A stretch of DNA of 37,930 nt from VFZS01 sp964353255 (GCA_964353255.1 CAYGVJ010000045.1:1-37930); one strand, 5' to 3'; positions 16,690 through 24,838 are shown, counted from the stretch's first letter. Numbers and translations are program-made. Notes: generated by a model from the letters alone, not told the origin.

Positions 16690-18996
16690 ATGAAGACCGG
16701 GCTGGCTCTGAGCATAGTCTTGCTCAATTCCGCATGCCACGCGGCCGCCGGGCCAGTGAGCAGCGCGGCGCGGCCCGCGGTAGAGGACCAAGTAAAAGAT
16801 CGCTTCGTTTCAGCGCGTTACGAGCGGCAGCGAATCGGGGGCCTGCTGGGCGAGCGGCTGCGCATGACCATCGACCGCGGCCTGCTGGGCATTGATGCGG
16901 CTACCCTGATGGCCGCATTGCGGAGCGGTGCGGACAACCCTACCCGTAATGGAGACAGCGTCGGAATTTTCCTTCGCGCCGCCTCTAACGCCTGGGCCTA
17001 CTCGAGAGACGAACGACTCAAGGCCGTTCTGGACGAGCTGGTGCAGGCCCTGGTTTCTGCGCAATCGCCCAACGGCCACCTGAGGGGCGAAGGGGCCCGC
17101 TACCGATGGACCGGGTGGGACTTCCCGGTGCATAGCCGCAACCTCATGGGTTTGCTGGCTTACCACCTGGCCACAGGCGCCCCGTCCGCTTTGCAGTCGG
17201 CTCGAGGCATCGCCGATCTGCTCACCCGGACCCTTGGCTCCTCGCAGAATCAGGCCGACCCCCCCGGATCCCCAGCCTACCGGGCGCCGATTCCCACCTC
17301 CTTGCTCGAGCCGGTGTGCCTGCTGTATCGTTACAGCGGCGAGAAGAGAAACCTGGCGAGCCTGCTCGTAAGGGCTTATGATCGCCAGCCCGGCCCCAGG
17401 CTCCTGAGCGGGCTGCTGGAGAGCGGCAGCGTCATGGGCGCTGCCGGGGCTACCGCCTCGGAGGTGCTGGACGGCCTGGTTGGGCTCCTGGAGCTGTACC
17501 GGCTCAGCGGCGACGAGCGCTATCTCCAACCCGCGCTGGCAGCCTGGCGGGACGTGGTCACCAAGCGCCGCTACGTTACCGGCACCACCAGCGCCGGGCG
17601 ACAGTTCAAAGCCGACTACGTTCTTCCCGGAGAAGAAAGCGCCAACGTGGGCGAGAGCGGCGTCACCGCGAGCTGGCTTCAGCTCAACTGGCACCTGCTG
17701 CGCTTGACGGGCCAGCCGCAGTATGGCGACGAACTGGAGCGCACGATCTACAACCAGCTTCTGGGCGCGCAGGACCCGCGAGACGGCGGGGTGTGTCCTT
17801 TCACGCCGCTGGCGGGCAAGAAGCGGCCTGAGCAGGGCGCAAGCAGCTCCCGGGCCAGCCATGCTCTGGCTATAACGCTCATTCCGCAGATGATCTGGGG
17901 GACCCGCGAAGGCGGCCTGGCCGTGGTCCTGTATGCGCCCGGCGAAGCGACCGTTTCTCTCGGGGACGGCGGTCCGGACGTTGTGGTGAATTCCCAGACC
18001 GGCTTCCCCAAAGAGGGCACTGTCACGCTGACCCTGCGGCCTCCGGCGCCGGCGCGTTTCCCGGTATTCCTCCGGGTTCCCTCCTGGTGCGGCCGGTACA
18101 GGGCCACGGTGGCGGGCAGCGCCGTTTCCGGGCGCAGCGGCGAGTTCATGAAGCTGGAAAGAGTCTGGAATCCGGGCGACAAAATCGAGATCGACATGGA
18201 CCTCACCGTCCAGTTTCTGCCGGGCGGCCCCAGCTATCCCAACCGCGTGGCCGTGCAGCGCGGCCCGCAAGTGTTGGCCCTGGACGCAGAAGTCAATCCT
18301 GGCGTTCCGTTCCTGCATCGCGTCGCCCCAACCGACGGGGGAATGGTTCAGCTTACGGAAGCCGCCAAGCGGCTGCCCAAAAGCTGGCTGGGTAGCCAGG
18401 CCTATGCCACGCCGGCCATGGCCGTCCAACGCGCGGAGAACGGCCGGCAGACCATCAAGCGTACGGAGGTGGTCCTGGTCCCCTTCGCCGACGCGCGGCG
18501 GTACCTGGTCTGGCTGACCAAGCCCGACAAGATGCCCTTCGGTCCGGTGGCGGTGACGGCCTTCGGAACCGAAAGCTGGTCCCGGGCCGGCAACCACGAC
18601 GGGTCAATCTGCGACGAACGCAGCGACACGTTTCGCGTCACTTATAACGGCACCGCCGCCACCGAGGACTGGTACGCCGTCGAGATGGACAATCCCGAGC
18701 TGATCTCGCGAGTGGTTTACCGGCACGGGCGGGTGTTCCCCAACGGAGGCTGGTTCAGCACTTCGCGCGGCAAGCCGGCGATCCAGATCAAGCGCAGTCC
18801 GACGAGCGACTGGGAGACGGTAGGCACACTGGAGAGCTATCCCCAAACCAGCGCCACAGTCCCCCCCACCCTTTACGATGGCCAGAGCTTTCAACTCAAG
18901 CTAAAAGAAGCCGTCACAGCTTCTGCGGTTCGCATTGTGGGACGCCCGGGAGGGGCGTTCTCGAGTTGCGCGGAGCTGGCGGCCTACGGGCCGTGA
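16690..18996 (+). CDS. GH127-like (DUF1680) secreted glycosidase with C-terminal discoidin-like domain
   Basis: 768 residues from the ATG at 16690 (MKTGLALSIVLLNSACHAAA, signal peptide, cleavage near 20; an upstream in-frame frame from 16603 was rejected as non-signal). The alpha/alpha-barrel region shows 'YRWTGWDFPVHSRNLMGLLA', 'GVTASWLQLNWHLLRLTG' (~residue 322-340), 'ELERTIYNQLLGAQDP' and then 'NRVAVQRGPQVLAL' (~520), all placed as in beta-L-arabinofuranosidase-type GH127/DUF1680 proteins. Residues ~640-768 look like an F5/8-type C (discoidin) carbohydrate-binding domain. The GH127 zinc/nucleophile cysteines (ExC and CC motifs) are not seen: ESG and 'ASHALAITLIP' occupy those places. Catalysis by the known mechanism is therefore doubtful. 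The 3' end overlaps the convergent EAL-HDOD gene by 83 bases. Confidence 0.8.
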   Translation: MKTGLALSIVLLNSACHAAAGPVSSAARPAVEDQVKDRFVSARYERQRIGGLLGERLRMTIDRGLLGIDAATLMAALRSGADNPTRNGDSVGIFLRAASNAWAYSRDERLKAVLDELVQALVSAQSPNGHLRGEGARYRWTGWDFPVHSRNLMGLLAYHLATGAPSALQSARGIADLLTRTLGSSQNQADPPGSPAYRAPIPTSLLEPVCLLYRYSGEKRNLASLLVRAYDRQPGPRLLSGLLESGSVMGAAGATASEVLDGLVGLLELYRLSGDERYLQPALAAWRDVVTKRRYVTGTTSAGRQFKADYVLPGEESANVGESGVTASWLQLNWHLLRLTGQPQYGDELERTIYNQLLGAQDPRDGGVCPFTPLAGKKRPEQGASSSRASHALAITLIPQMIWGTREGGLAVVLYAPGEATVSLGDGGPDVVVNSQTGFPKEGTVTLTLRPPAPARFPVFLRVPSWCGRYRATVAGSAVSGRSGEFMKLERVWNPGDKIEIDMDLTVQFLPGGPSYPNRVAVQRGPQVLALDAEVNPGVPFLHRVAPTDGGMVQLTEAAKRLPKSWLGSQAYATPAMAVQRAENGRQTIKRTEVVLVPFADARRYLVWLTKPDKMPFGPVAVTAFGTESWSRAGNHDGSICDERSDTFRVTYNGTAATEDWYAVEMDNPELISRVVYRHGRVFPNGGWFSTSRGKPAIQIKRSPTSDWETVGTLESYPQTSATVPPTLYDGQSFQLKLKEAVTASAVRIVGRPGGAFSSCAELAAYGP

Positions 18997-20230
18997 TCGC
19001 GCCTGCCTCGTCCGGTCCGAACACCCGGTCGGCCCAACCCACCGCATCGACATACAGGTCGGAGATGATCCCGGGCGGCACTCCGAGTTGGTCCGCGGCA
19101 ACGTCGAGCTGGTCCCACTGGCCGGTTTCGTAAGCGAGCACCAGGCGATAGACCTGGGCGGGCCGGCTGTTGCCTGGCGCTCGCCCGAGGAGCGCTTCGT
19201 GCACATCGTCAGCCAGTGGAATCGCGCTGAGCGCCTCCTCCAGCGGCCGGTCCGTCATGGCGTCCAGAAGCGAGAACATGCCCAGGAAGAACAGGTCCGT
19301 CCGGCGGCGCCCCAGGCCGGCCCAGTCGGCCAGCGACTCGCAGAAACGGGCCCGGATGGCAGCCTGCACGACCAATTCTTCCGCTTTGTCCTGTGCCAGG
19401 GCCGGCAGAGCCACCAGGGAGATCCATTTCCGACTCTCGCTCTCGCCCAGCAGCACCAAGGCCTGCTTGACGGACTCGATCGGGCCACGCCAGCCGAAGG
19501 CCGCCGAATTGATGTAGCGGAGCAACTTGTAGGAAAGCGCCACCTCCCGCTTGATGACGTCTTCCAACCGCTGGTAGTCCAGCTCGGGCCGGCTGGCTTC
19601 CTGGAGGATCTCCAAGTAGTGCAGCTTGAAGGCCGGGATCTCGCGCCTGACGATGACCACCGGCCGGGCAAAGAAGTAGCCTTGAAACAGGTCGAAACCC
19701 AGGTCCAGGGCGCGGCGAAACTCCTCCGGGGCCTCGATCTTCTCCGCGAGCATCTGGATGCCCAAAGCGCGCCCGCGCCGGAGCAGCTTGGCACGCTCGG
19801 CCCGACTCGCTCTCTGGAAATCCACCTTTAGGATGTTGGCCAGGTGGATCAGCGGCTCGATGCGCTTCTGGCTGATCACGTCGTCCAGGGCCAGCAGGTA
19901 GCCTTGCTCCCTGAGGCGCCGGCAGGCCGCGACCACCTCAGCATCCGGGGCGACCGACTCCAGAAGCTCCACCACGGCCACCTGCGGCGGAAGGAGCGAA
20001 ACGTGGTCCCCCACCAGCAGGGCGCGATCGAAGTTGATGAAGGCCCGCTTGTTGCCGACCATGCGCTCGATTCCGAGGGAGAAGAAACTGGTGGCGATGA
20101 CTTGAGAGGTGGCCTGGGTTGAATCCGTGCCGTCGAAGGCATTCACCAGGCAGGAGCGAAACAGAAGCTCGTATCCGAAGACTCTCTGTTGGCGGTCCAG
20201 AATCGGCTGTCGCGCGACGAAAACGTCCAC
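18914..20230 (-). CDS. EAL-HDOD (YuxH-type) signalling protein
   Basis: 438 residues from the GTG at 20230 (VDVFVARQPILDRQQRVFGY). That start was chosen because the family begins exactly this way; residues upstream in the open frame are not conserved-looking. Residues 1-~195 form a degenerate EAL domain: 'FGYELLFR' is kept, the EAL motif reads ELLE, 'ALDDV' and 'LKVDF' remain. It probably does not cleave cyclic di-GMP. Residues ~200-390 form an HDOD domain ('LSYKLLRYINSAAFG', 'ALVLLGESESRKWISL', 'DLFFLGMFSLLDAMT'). The last ~28 residues are read from the antisense of the GH127-like 3' end and look replaced rather than original. Cytoplasmic; likely a regulatory adaptor. Confidence 0.88.
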   Translation of the reverse strand: MDVFVARQPILDRQQRVFGYELLFRSCLVNAFDGTDSTQATSQVIATSFFSLGIERMVGNKRAFINFDRALLVGDHVSLLPPQVAVVELLESVAPDAEVVAACRRLREQGYLLALDDVISQKRIEPLIHLANILKVDFQRASRAERAKLLRRGRALGIQMLAEKIEAPEEFRRALDLGFDLFQGYFFARPVVIVRREIPAFKLHYLEILQEASRPELDYQRLEDVIKREVALSYKLLRYINSAAFGWRGPIESVKQALVLLGESESRKWISLVALPALAQDKAEELVVQAAIRARFCESLADWAGLGRRRTDLFFLGMFSLLDAMTDRPLEEALSAIPLADDVHEALLGRAPGNSRPAQVYRLVLAYETGQWDQLDVAADQLGVPPGIISDLYVDAVGWADRVFGPDEAGAITARRPPAPRNSRTPLPGVPQCEPQKL

Positions 20231-20513
20231 AGGCCAGTGCCTATGGCTGTATTCTGCCGGGTCAAGGGCGGAATCACAAGCTGGTAAACGCCGGAGGGCG
20301 GAACGGGAAATCGCCTGAGGGAGGGGCCGGCGAGCGGCCTGGCGCCCGCGGGCGTGTCTGGAGCGGCAGGGGCCCCTGGACCTCCACCCAAGGCGCTTCC
20401 AGGAAATCACCGGCCAGAACAACAGCCCGCGGTGGATGCAGATGTAGCTGAGGTATGTGTTCTGAGGACTGCGCGCCCCTCCGGGCCCCAGCGGTTTGCG
20501 CTAGCCGGGGCGG
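20231..20513. other. Intergenic region between EAL-HDOD and vapB (divergent)
   Basis: About 280 bases without a supportable gene. It holds GC-rich sequence that reads as low-complexity Pro/Arg/Ala in all frames. No RNA gene, hairpin terminator or clear minus-strand promoter for the EAL-HDOD gene was recognised. The plus-strand promoter of vapB begins just to its right. Confidence 0.4.
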
Positions 20514-20543
20514 TTGCCTCTGTATATACCTGGAGTGTATACT
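20514..20543 (+). promoter_or_regulatory. vapBC promoter and likely autoregulatory operator
   Basis: TTGCCT (20514-20519), 18-base spacer, TATACT (20538-20543). Two GTATA..TATAC palindromic words (GTATATAC at ~20522-20529 and GTATAC at ~20537-20542) lie within and around the -10 box, a typical arrangement for VapB-type operator sites. The predicted transcription start coincides with the GTG of vapB at 20550, so the mRNA may be leaderless; no Shine-Dalgarno is visible before it. Confidence 0.5.
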
Positions 20544-20549
20544 TAGACT

Positions 20550-20780
20550 GTGCCAGTGACCAAGGTCTTTCGCAGCGGGAATTCTCAGGCGGTCAGGATT
20601 CCCCGCCAATTCCGGTTCGAGGCCGGGCAGGTGGAGATTCTTCGCCGCGGCCGAGATGTCGTCCTCCGCGAGCGGCCCCGAAATCTCGCCCGCGCTTTCG
20701 ACCTGCTCGCCGGGTTCTCAGCCGACTTCATGAAGGGCGGCCGGAAACAGCCCAGGCCGCAGACCCGACTCCGCTTCTGA
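20550..20780 (+). CDS. vapB: Antitoxin, AbrB/MazE (SpoVT) fold, VapB type
   Basis: 76 residues from GTG at 20550. The N-terminus 'VTKVFRSGNSQAVRIPRQFRF' is the swapped-hairpin DNA-binding motif of VapB/MazE antitoxins (SGNSQAVRIP is diagnostic). The basic, Pro-rich tail after residue 50 would wrap the toxin. A second GTG (20556) is possible. There is no ribosome-binding site and the promoter -10 is only 6 bases upstream, suggesting leaderless translation. The TGA stop overlaps the vapC ATG (ATGA at 20777-20782 region), the usual coupling in toxin-antitoxin pairs. Confidence 0.9.
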   Translation: MPVTKVFRSGNSQAVRIPRQFRFEAGQVEILRRGRDVVLRERPRNLARAFDLLAGFSADFMKGGRKQPRPQTRLRF

Positions 20781-21181
20781 TGCGCTACCTGCTGGATACG
20801 AACATTTGCATATACATCGCCAAACGCCGTCCCCCGTGCGTGCTATCCCGTTTGGAGAGGCTGCGACCGGGTGACGTGGGCATGTCCATTGTCACGTACC
20901 TCGAGCTGCTGTACGGCGCTTGGAAGAGCCAGCAGGCCGCAGCCAACCTGGCCAGGCTCGAGGAACTCCGGGGTATAATTCCGGTCCAGCCGCTCGATGT
21001 CGGTGCGGCGAGAGATTACGCCCGCATCCGCACCGACCTCGAGAAGAGAGGATCCCCGATCGGGGCTTATGACCTGCTCATCGCGGCGCATGCCCTGAGC
21101 CTGGGCTTGATTCTGGTCACGAACAACGTGCGTGAGTTCGCCCGGATCCACGGGCTGCGCCTCGAGAACTGGGCGGAGTGA
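20780..21181 (+). CDS. vapC: PIN-domain ribonuclease toxin VapC
   Basis: 133 residues, normal for VapC. The metal-binding acidic residues are in place: Asp6 in YLLDTN, Glu42 in 'SIVTYLELLYG', Asp98 in 'IGAYDLLIAAHAL', and 'LVTNNVREF' at 112-120 where Asn replaces the last Asp, as in many active VapCs. It cleaves RNA (often tRNA or rRNA loops) and is blocked by the coupled VapB. Start overlaps the antitoxin stop. The pair is intact and probably functional; it stands alone between divergent and convergent genes and has no visible mobile element borders. Confidence 0.93.
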   Translation: MRYLLDTNICIYIAKRRPPCVLSRLERLRPGDVGMSIVTYLELLYGAWKSQQAAANLARLEELRGIIPVQPLDVGAARDYARIRTDLEKRGSPIGAYDLLIAAHALSLGLILVTNNVREFARIHGLRLENWAE

Positions 21182-21199
21182 TTGGACGGCCGGCCGGAC

Positions 21200-21955
21200 T
21201 TACCCCCCTGCCGGCTGCAACTGCACCTGCATGCACAGATTCATCGCCGGGGTGACTTCGGAGAAGACCGCCAGCATGGACTCGACCAGGTCAATCCCGG
21301 TGGCGCTGCGCACTTCCGCCTCGCGCATGGGGTAGAAGAGCTGGAAGCCCGCCCAGTCGTTCTTGGGCGCAGTCTGTAGCACTCGGCGGAACCTGGCAGC
21401 GCCGGGATAGTCGGCGCGGGAGTAACAGCTCGGGCCCTCGGCCCAACTGCCGCCATGGACCATGAAGCCCTCGCGCAGCAGCCGGGCCAGCTCGCGCTCC
21501 ATCGGGCCGGCCGGCCGGAGAGCTTTGAGCAGGCGGTGCCAGTCCCAGTCCGCGCGTAACTGGAAGTCGCGGGAGCCGCGGGGGGCCTTGGCGAAACCGC
21601 GCTCCACCTGGAGGCCGCACTTGAAGAGCCGCTCCTCGGTATCCACCTCGATGAAAAACTTCGAGCAGCCGAAACTGACGTTCGAGGAGAGCGGCTTGGC
21701 GGTGCGGTTGGCGCGCGGCAGGTAGCCGATCCACCGCCAGTGGACGCCGCGTCCATACCGCTCGGTGACGAAGCCCTCTCCGTATCGGGACTCCAGGGCC
21801 AGCTTCAGTATCCGGGTGATGCGCTCGTTCTCCTCCAGGTTGCCCACGCGGATGCCGCGCTGGAAGTCCAGGAACTCCGGGCGGAACGCGATGGCGGTCA
21901 CCGGCCCGGGCGGCTCGATACGCGATTCAGCCGGCGGCGAACGGCGGCTACTCAT
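21200..21955 (-). CDS. Conserved-looking protein of unknown function
   Basis: 251 residues, no signal peptide or membrane helix. Features are an aromatic/basic middle ('GRGVHWRWIGYLPRANR'), 'GCSKFFIEVDTEERLFKCGL' that looks like two beta strands with a DTEE turn, 'MVHGGSWAEGPSCYSRADYP' and a final 'GFQLFYPMREAEVRSATG'. I do not recognise the family. The start overlaps the end of the upstream methyltransferase gene by 8 bases, so the two are co-translated. This, and the position downstream of the folate methyl genes, suggests but does not prove a link to that operon. The coding signal is convincing because of clean composition and coupling. Confidence 0.65.
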   Translation of the reverse strand: MSSRRSPPAESRIEPPGPVTAIAFRPEFLDFQRGIRVGNLEENERITRILKLALESRYGEGFVTERYGRGVHWRWIGYLPRANRTAKPLSSNVSFGCSKFFIEVDTEERLFKCGLQVERGFAKAPRGSRDFQLRADWDWHRLLKALRPAGPMERELARLLREGFMVHGGSWAEGPSCYSRADYPGAARFRRVLQTAPKNDWAGFQLFYPMREAEVRSATGIDLVESMLAVFSEVTPAMNLCMQVQLQPAGG

Positions 21956-22415
21956 GGCGCGGCCCGCCTTTCACCGCCACGGCCACCAGGGTCTCGGCGC
22001 TCTCATCGTACGGGCGCCCGGCGAGGCTGCCGTACAGCGACACCGGCTCGAACCCCGCTCTGTGGAGCGATTCCGCAAGCTCAGTCCCGGAATACAGCCG
22101 GTGCGTGAACGTGTATTCCCTGCGCTCCACAGCGACGAACTCGATGCTCAGGCCCTCCTCGGCGGTCCGCCGCCGGGCAGACTCCAGATACCGGGCCGTC
22201 CGGTCCACTCCAACCACGCGATAGCCGCGGCGGGCCAGCTCGATCGAGTGCCGGCCCGGGCCACAGCAGAGGTCCAGGATGCGCGCCCTGGGCTCCAGGC
22301 CCAGCAAGCCGATGGCCTCGCTGACCTCGCGAGGAGTCTCCGACAGCCGCTCTTCATCGAACAGCCAACCCTCCAAGGCTTCCCAAAACTCGTCTTGTTC
22401 GTGCCATTCGGGCAT
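21948..22415 (-). CDS. SAM-dependent methyltransferase with large in-frame internal deletion
   Basis: 155 residues from ATG 22415. Residues 1-~90 hold the first half of a class I methyltransferase: motif I 'ARILDLCCGPGRHSIELARR', then 'VVGVDRTARYLESARRRT'. From ~95 the sequence jumps to 'RREYTFTHRLYSGTEL' and 'ESLHRAGFEPVSLYGSL', which in relatives (about 245-250 residues) is the C-terminal part. Roughly 90 residues, including the strand-4 motif and the substrate region, are missing without loss of frame. It is probably non-functional, or an assembly artefact. It follows the methyl-THF methyltransferase by 43 bases and overlaps the next gene by 8 bases. Confidence 0.75.
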   Translation of the reverse strand: MPEWHEQDEFWEALEGWLFDEERLSETPREVSEAIGLLGLEPRARILDLCCGPGRHSIELARRGYRVVGVDRTARYLESARRRTAEEGLSIEFVAVERREYTFTHRLYSGTELAESLHRAGFEPVSLYGSLAGRPYDESAETLVAVAVKGGPRHE

Positions 22416-22458
22416 TGGTGGTTCCTCTGGCTTGAGAACCTGGAAGCCCCCTCCCGGC

Positions 22459-23262
22459 TCACGCCTCCGGGGGCTCCAGCTTCCCTTCCCGATAGGCCCT
22501 GAGATATCCCAGGCAGTACTCGTCGCGCCCCAGCAGCGCTTCCGCGGCGGCGATGTTGGCCATCAGTTGCCGGTCGCAGGGATCCACGATGGCCGTGTCC
22601 AGCCCGCGCGCCATCAGCAACATCAGGAAGACCTCGTTCAGCACCTTCCGGACCGGCAGACCGAAGGAGACGTTGCTCAACCCCGCGCTGGTGTGCACGC
22701 CCGGGTAACGGGCCGTAATCCGCCCGATCGCTTCCAGCACCGCCCGGCCGTGTTCCGGTCCCGTGCTGATCGGCAACACGCAAGGGTCCACGTACAGGTC
22801 TTCCAGGGCGATACCTTCGCTGGTCAGACGGTCCACCAGCCGGCAGGCCGTTTCCACCCGGTCGTCGGCGCTGCTCGGCGGGCCTGACTCCGACATCGCC
22901 AGCGCGATCACCGTGGCCCGGTACTCTTTCACCAGGGGAAGCACGGCGCGGAGGCGCGCCGGCTCGTACGTGATCGAGTTGATCATCGGCCGCTTCAGGC
23001 ACAAGGGCAGCGCGGCGCGCAAGGCCTCGGGGTCGGAGCTGTCCAGCGAGAGCGGCCGATCTGTGACCTCTTGCACCAGGGTGACCAGCCAGGTCAGGGT
23101 CTCCACTTCCTGTCCTGCGAGGCCGCCGTTCACGTCCAGCATGTGCGCCCCATCGCTCACCTGCTTGAGGGCCACCTCTTTGATGTAGCCGGCATCCCGG
23201 CTGGCGGCCGCCGCTCCGATGCGCTTGCGGGTGCAGTTGATCAACTCACCGATGATGAACAT
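22459..23262 (-). CDS. Methyltetrahydrofolate:corrinoid methyltransferase (pterin-binding, AcsE/MetH-like)
   Basis: 267 residues from ATG 23262 ('MFIIGELINCTRKRIGAA'), a length typical of stand-alone AcsE/MtgA-type enzymes. Pterin-binding TIM-barrel motifs are visible: 'GAHMLDVNGGL', 'RPLSLDSSDPEALRAAL', 'KRPMINSITYEP', 'VIALAMSESG' and 'SNVSFGLPVRKVLNEVFL' with the conserved Asn. The enzyme moves a methyl group between 5-methyl-THF and a corrinoid protein. The start overlaps the upstream MTHFR gene by 22 bases, so product and producer of methyl-THF are coupled. The MttB-family C-termini near the right end of the window would fit the same methyl-corrinoid metabolism, though they are 13 kb away. 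Confidence 0.9.
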   Translation of the reverse strand: MFIIGELINCTRKRIGAAAASRDAGYIKEVALKQVSDGAHMLDVNGGLAGQEVETLTWLVTLVQEVTDRPLSLDSSDPEALRAALPLCLKRPMINSITYEPARLRAVLPLVKEYRATVIALAMSESGPPSSADDRVETACRLVDRLTSEGIALEDLYVDPCVLPISTGPEHGRAVLEAIGRITARYPGVHTSAGLSNVSFGLPVRKVLNEVFLMLLMARGLDTAIVDPCDRQLMANIAAAEALLGRDEYCLGYLRAYREGKLEPPEA

Positions 23263-24830
23263 GGTCCTCTCCCAACCTCCATCCGTTTCCCCACATTGTC
23301 CAACCCGCTCAGACGGTTGGCCAGCGCGTTCGTCTCGTCCAGGTTCCAGTCTCGCGGAGGCACCAGCGTGCGCGCGAACCTGCGGGGATCTCCGCCCAAT
23401 GCCAGCGTGCTCCAGTACACCTGGTTCCAGACGCACGGCAGTTCCGGCCGGGCCTCGCAGGTCCCGTCCACGCGCGAGCCGCCGCATGGCCCGTTGCGCA
23501 GCTCCTTGTAGCACCACCGCATGGGGCAGCCCGCGTAGCTCAGGTGATCCTGAATGCAATCCCCGCAGCTCCTGCACCCCAGAGCGGCCTTCCGGTAAAG
23601 CGAAGACAACTCCAGCAGCTTGTACCACAGGCCGCGCCGCCATGAATTCCCCGCGTTCACGCCGCCGCGCGGCGGCAATCGCGCGGCCAGAAAGCGCGCC
23701 GCGAACGAGTCCGTGGCGACCAAGTGCCGGTGCACGAACTGCGAGAACCGCGGCTTCAAGAAAAGCCCGGGCGGGGACTCGGTCACCCGATAGCGGCCGG
23801 CTCCGTCGCTGAGACCGTCATTGCCCGGAGGCAGCAGGTAGAACTCGTTGGGGAACTCGAAGACCAGCTCGTCCATTCTGCGGCGCCAGGCGCTGCCGAT
23901 CGCCGCCGCTCCTTCGATGATGGTCATGAAGTCGCGATGAGCGAGACCGAAGCCGCCGATGTGGGCGCCGGCGAAGCCCAGGTCTCTGGCGGCGGCCACC
24001 ATCAGAGCGGCGCGCTCCAGCCGCTGCGGCTTTTTCTCGGCTTCCAGCCGTCGCACCAGCTCGTCGCTCACCACGCAGCCGGCCAGTTCGCCGCTCTGCA
24101 TCATCCGGGCAATGGTCGCCGTAGGCACGTAAACGTTGGCCAGCACGGGCAGATGCCCCAGGCCCTCTCGAGCCATGTACTGCTTCAGCTCGTACAACTT
24201 GCGGAGGTTGAACCCGATCTGGCTGATGATGAACTGCGCCCCGACTGCCGCCTTCAGCTCCAGCTTATAGAACTGCATCAGTTGGTCCGGCTCGCGGACC
24301 TTGAACGGGTTCACGACCGCCCCGGCGAAAAACTCGAAAGGCGTGGTGTGCAGCGTCCGGGAGCCCAGGCGGTATTCGAGCCCGCTCCGCATGGCCCGGA
24401 TCAGCCAAAGAATCAGCGCGGAGTCGAGGTCGTGGACCGGCTTGCCTTTTCCGGCGAAACCCTCGCGCTGGGCGTCCCCGGTGAGAGCCAGCACATTGGC
24501 GACCCCCAGGCGCGCCAGCACGTGGAGACGGCCCTCCAGGAACGAGCGGTTCCCGTCCTTGCCGGCCAGATGCGCCATCGGCGACAGCCCGCACTGGGCG
24601 ACGGTGGAAACAAAGGCCTCCGGCGGTAAAGCCGGGTTCCCGCCGGGCAGGTCGGTAACACTGATCACTTTGACGCCGTCGGGCTGCTCGGAGGCCTCCT
24701 TGACAAAGGCTTCAGCTTCGACGGCGGTGTGATCCCGGCCCAGCACCAGCTCCGCCGAGTAGACGAAGCGGCGCTCCGCCAGAGCCGACTGCAAGAAGTT
24801 CTCGCCGATGCTCAACGCCTTGCCCGCCAT
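23241..24830 (-). CDS. metF: Methylenetetrahydrofolate reductase with C-terminal Cys-rich (MTHFR-C) domain
   Basis: 529 residues. The N-terminal ~310 residues are the MetF barrel: 'FVYSAELVLGRD', 'GVKVISVTDLPGGNP', 'NVLALTGDAQREG', 'FFAGAVVNPF', 'GAQFIISQIGFNL' and 'GGFGLAHRDF'. The C-terminal region (~410-460) has 'CRSCGDCIQDHL', 'GCPMRWCYKELRNGPCGG' and one more Cys, the MTHFR-C zinc or Fe-S type domain seen in long MetF proteins of anaerobes and acidobacteria that pair with a second subunit or ferredoxin-like donor. The start ATG lies 9 bases past the formate-THF ligase remnant and the end overlaps the methyl-THF methyltransferase by 22 bases. Confidence 0.9.
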   Translation of the reverse strand: MAGKALSIGENFLQSALAERRFVYSAELVLGRDHTAVEAEAFVKEASEQPDGVKVISVTDLPGGNPALPPEAFVSTVAQCGLSPMAHLAGKDGNRSFLEGRLHVLARLGVANVLALTGDAQREGFAGKGKPVHDLDSALILWLIRAMRSGLEYRLGSRTLHTTPFEFFAGAVVNPFKVREPDQLMQFYKLELKAAVGAQFIISQIGFNLRKLYELKQYMAREGLGHLPVLANVYVPTATIARMMQSGELAGCVVSDELVRRLEAEKKPQRLERAALMVAAARDLGFAGAHIGGFGLAHRDFMTIIEGAAAIGSAWRRRMDELVFEFPNEFYLLPPGNDGLSDGAGRYRVTESPPGLFLKPRFSQFVHRHLVATDSFAARFLAARLPPRGGVNAGNSWRRGLWYKLLELSSLYRKAALGCRSCGDCIQDHLSYAGCPMRWCYKELRNGPCGGSRVDGTCEARPELPCVWNQVYWSTLALGGDPRRFARTLVPPRDWNLDETNALANRLSGLDNVGKRMEVGRGPCSSSVS

Positions 24831-24838
24831 CGGTGAGT

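Noticed and set aside
16810..18597. 595-codon open frame on the minus strand
   Set aside because: Antisense to the GH127-like gene, whose protein motifs are clear; no recognisable domain in the antisense frame.
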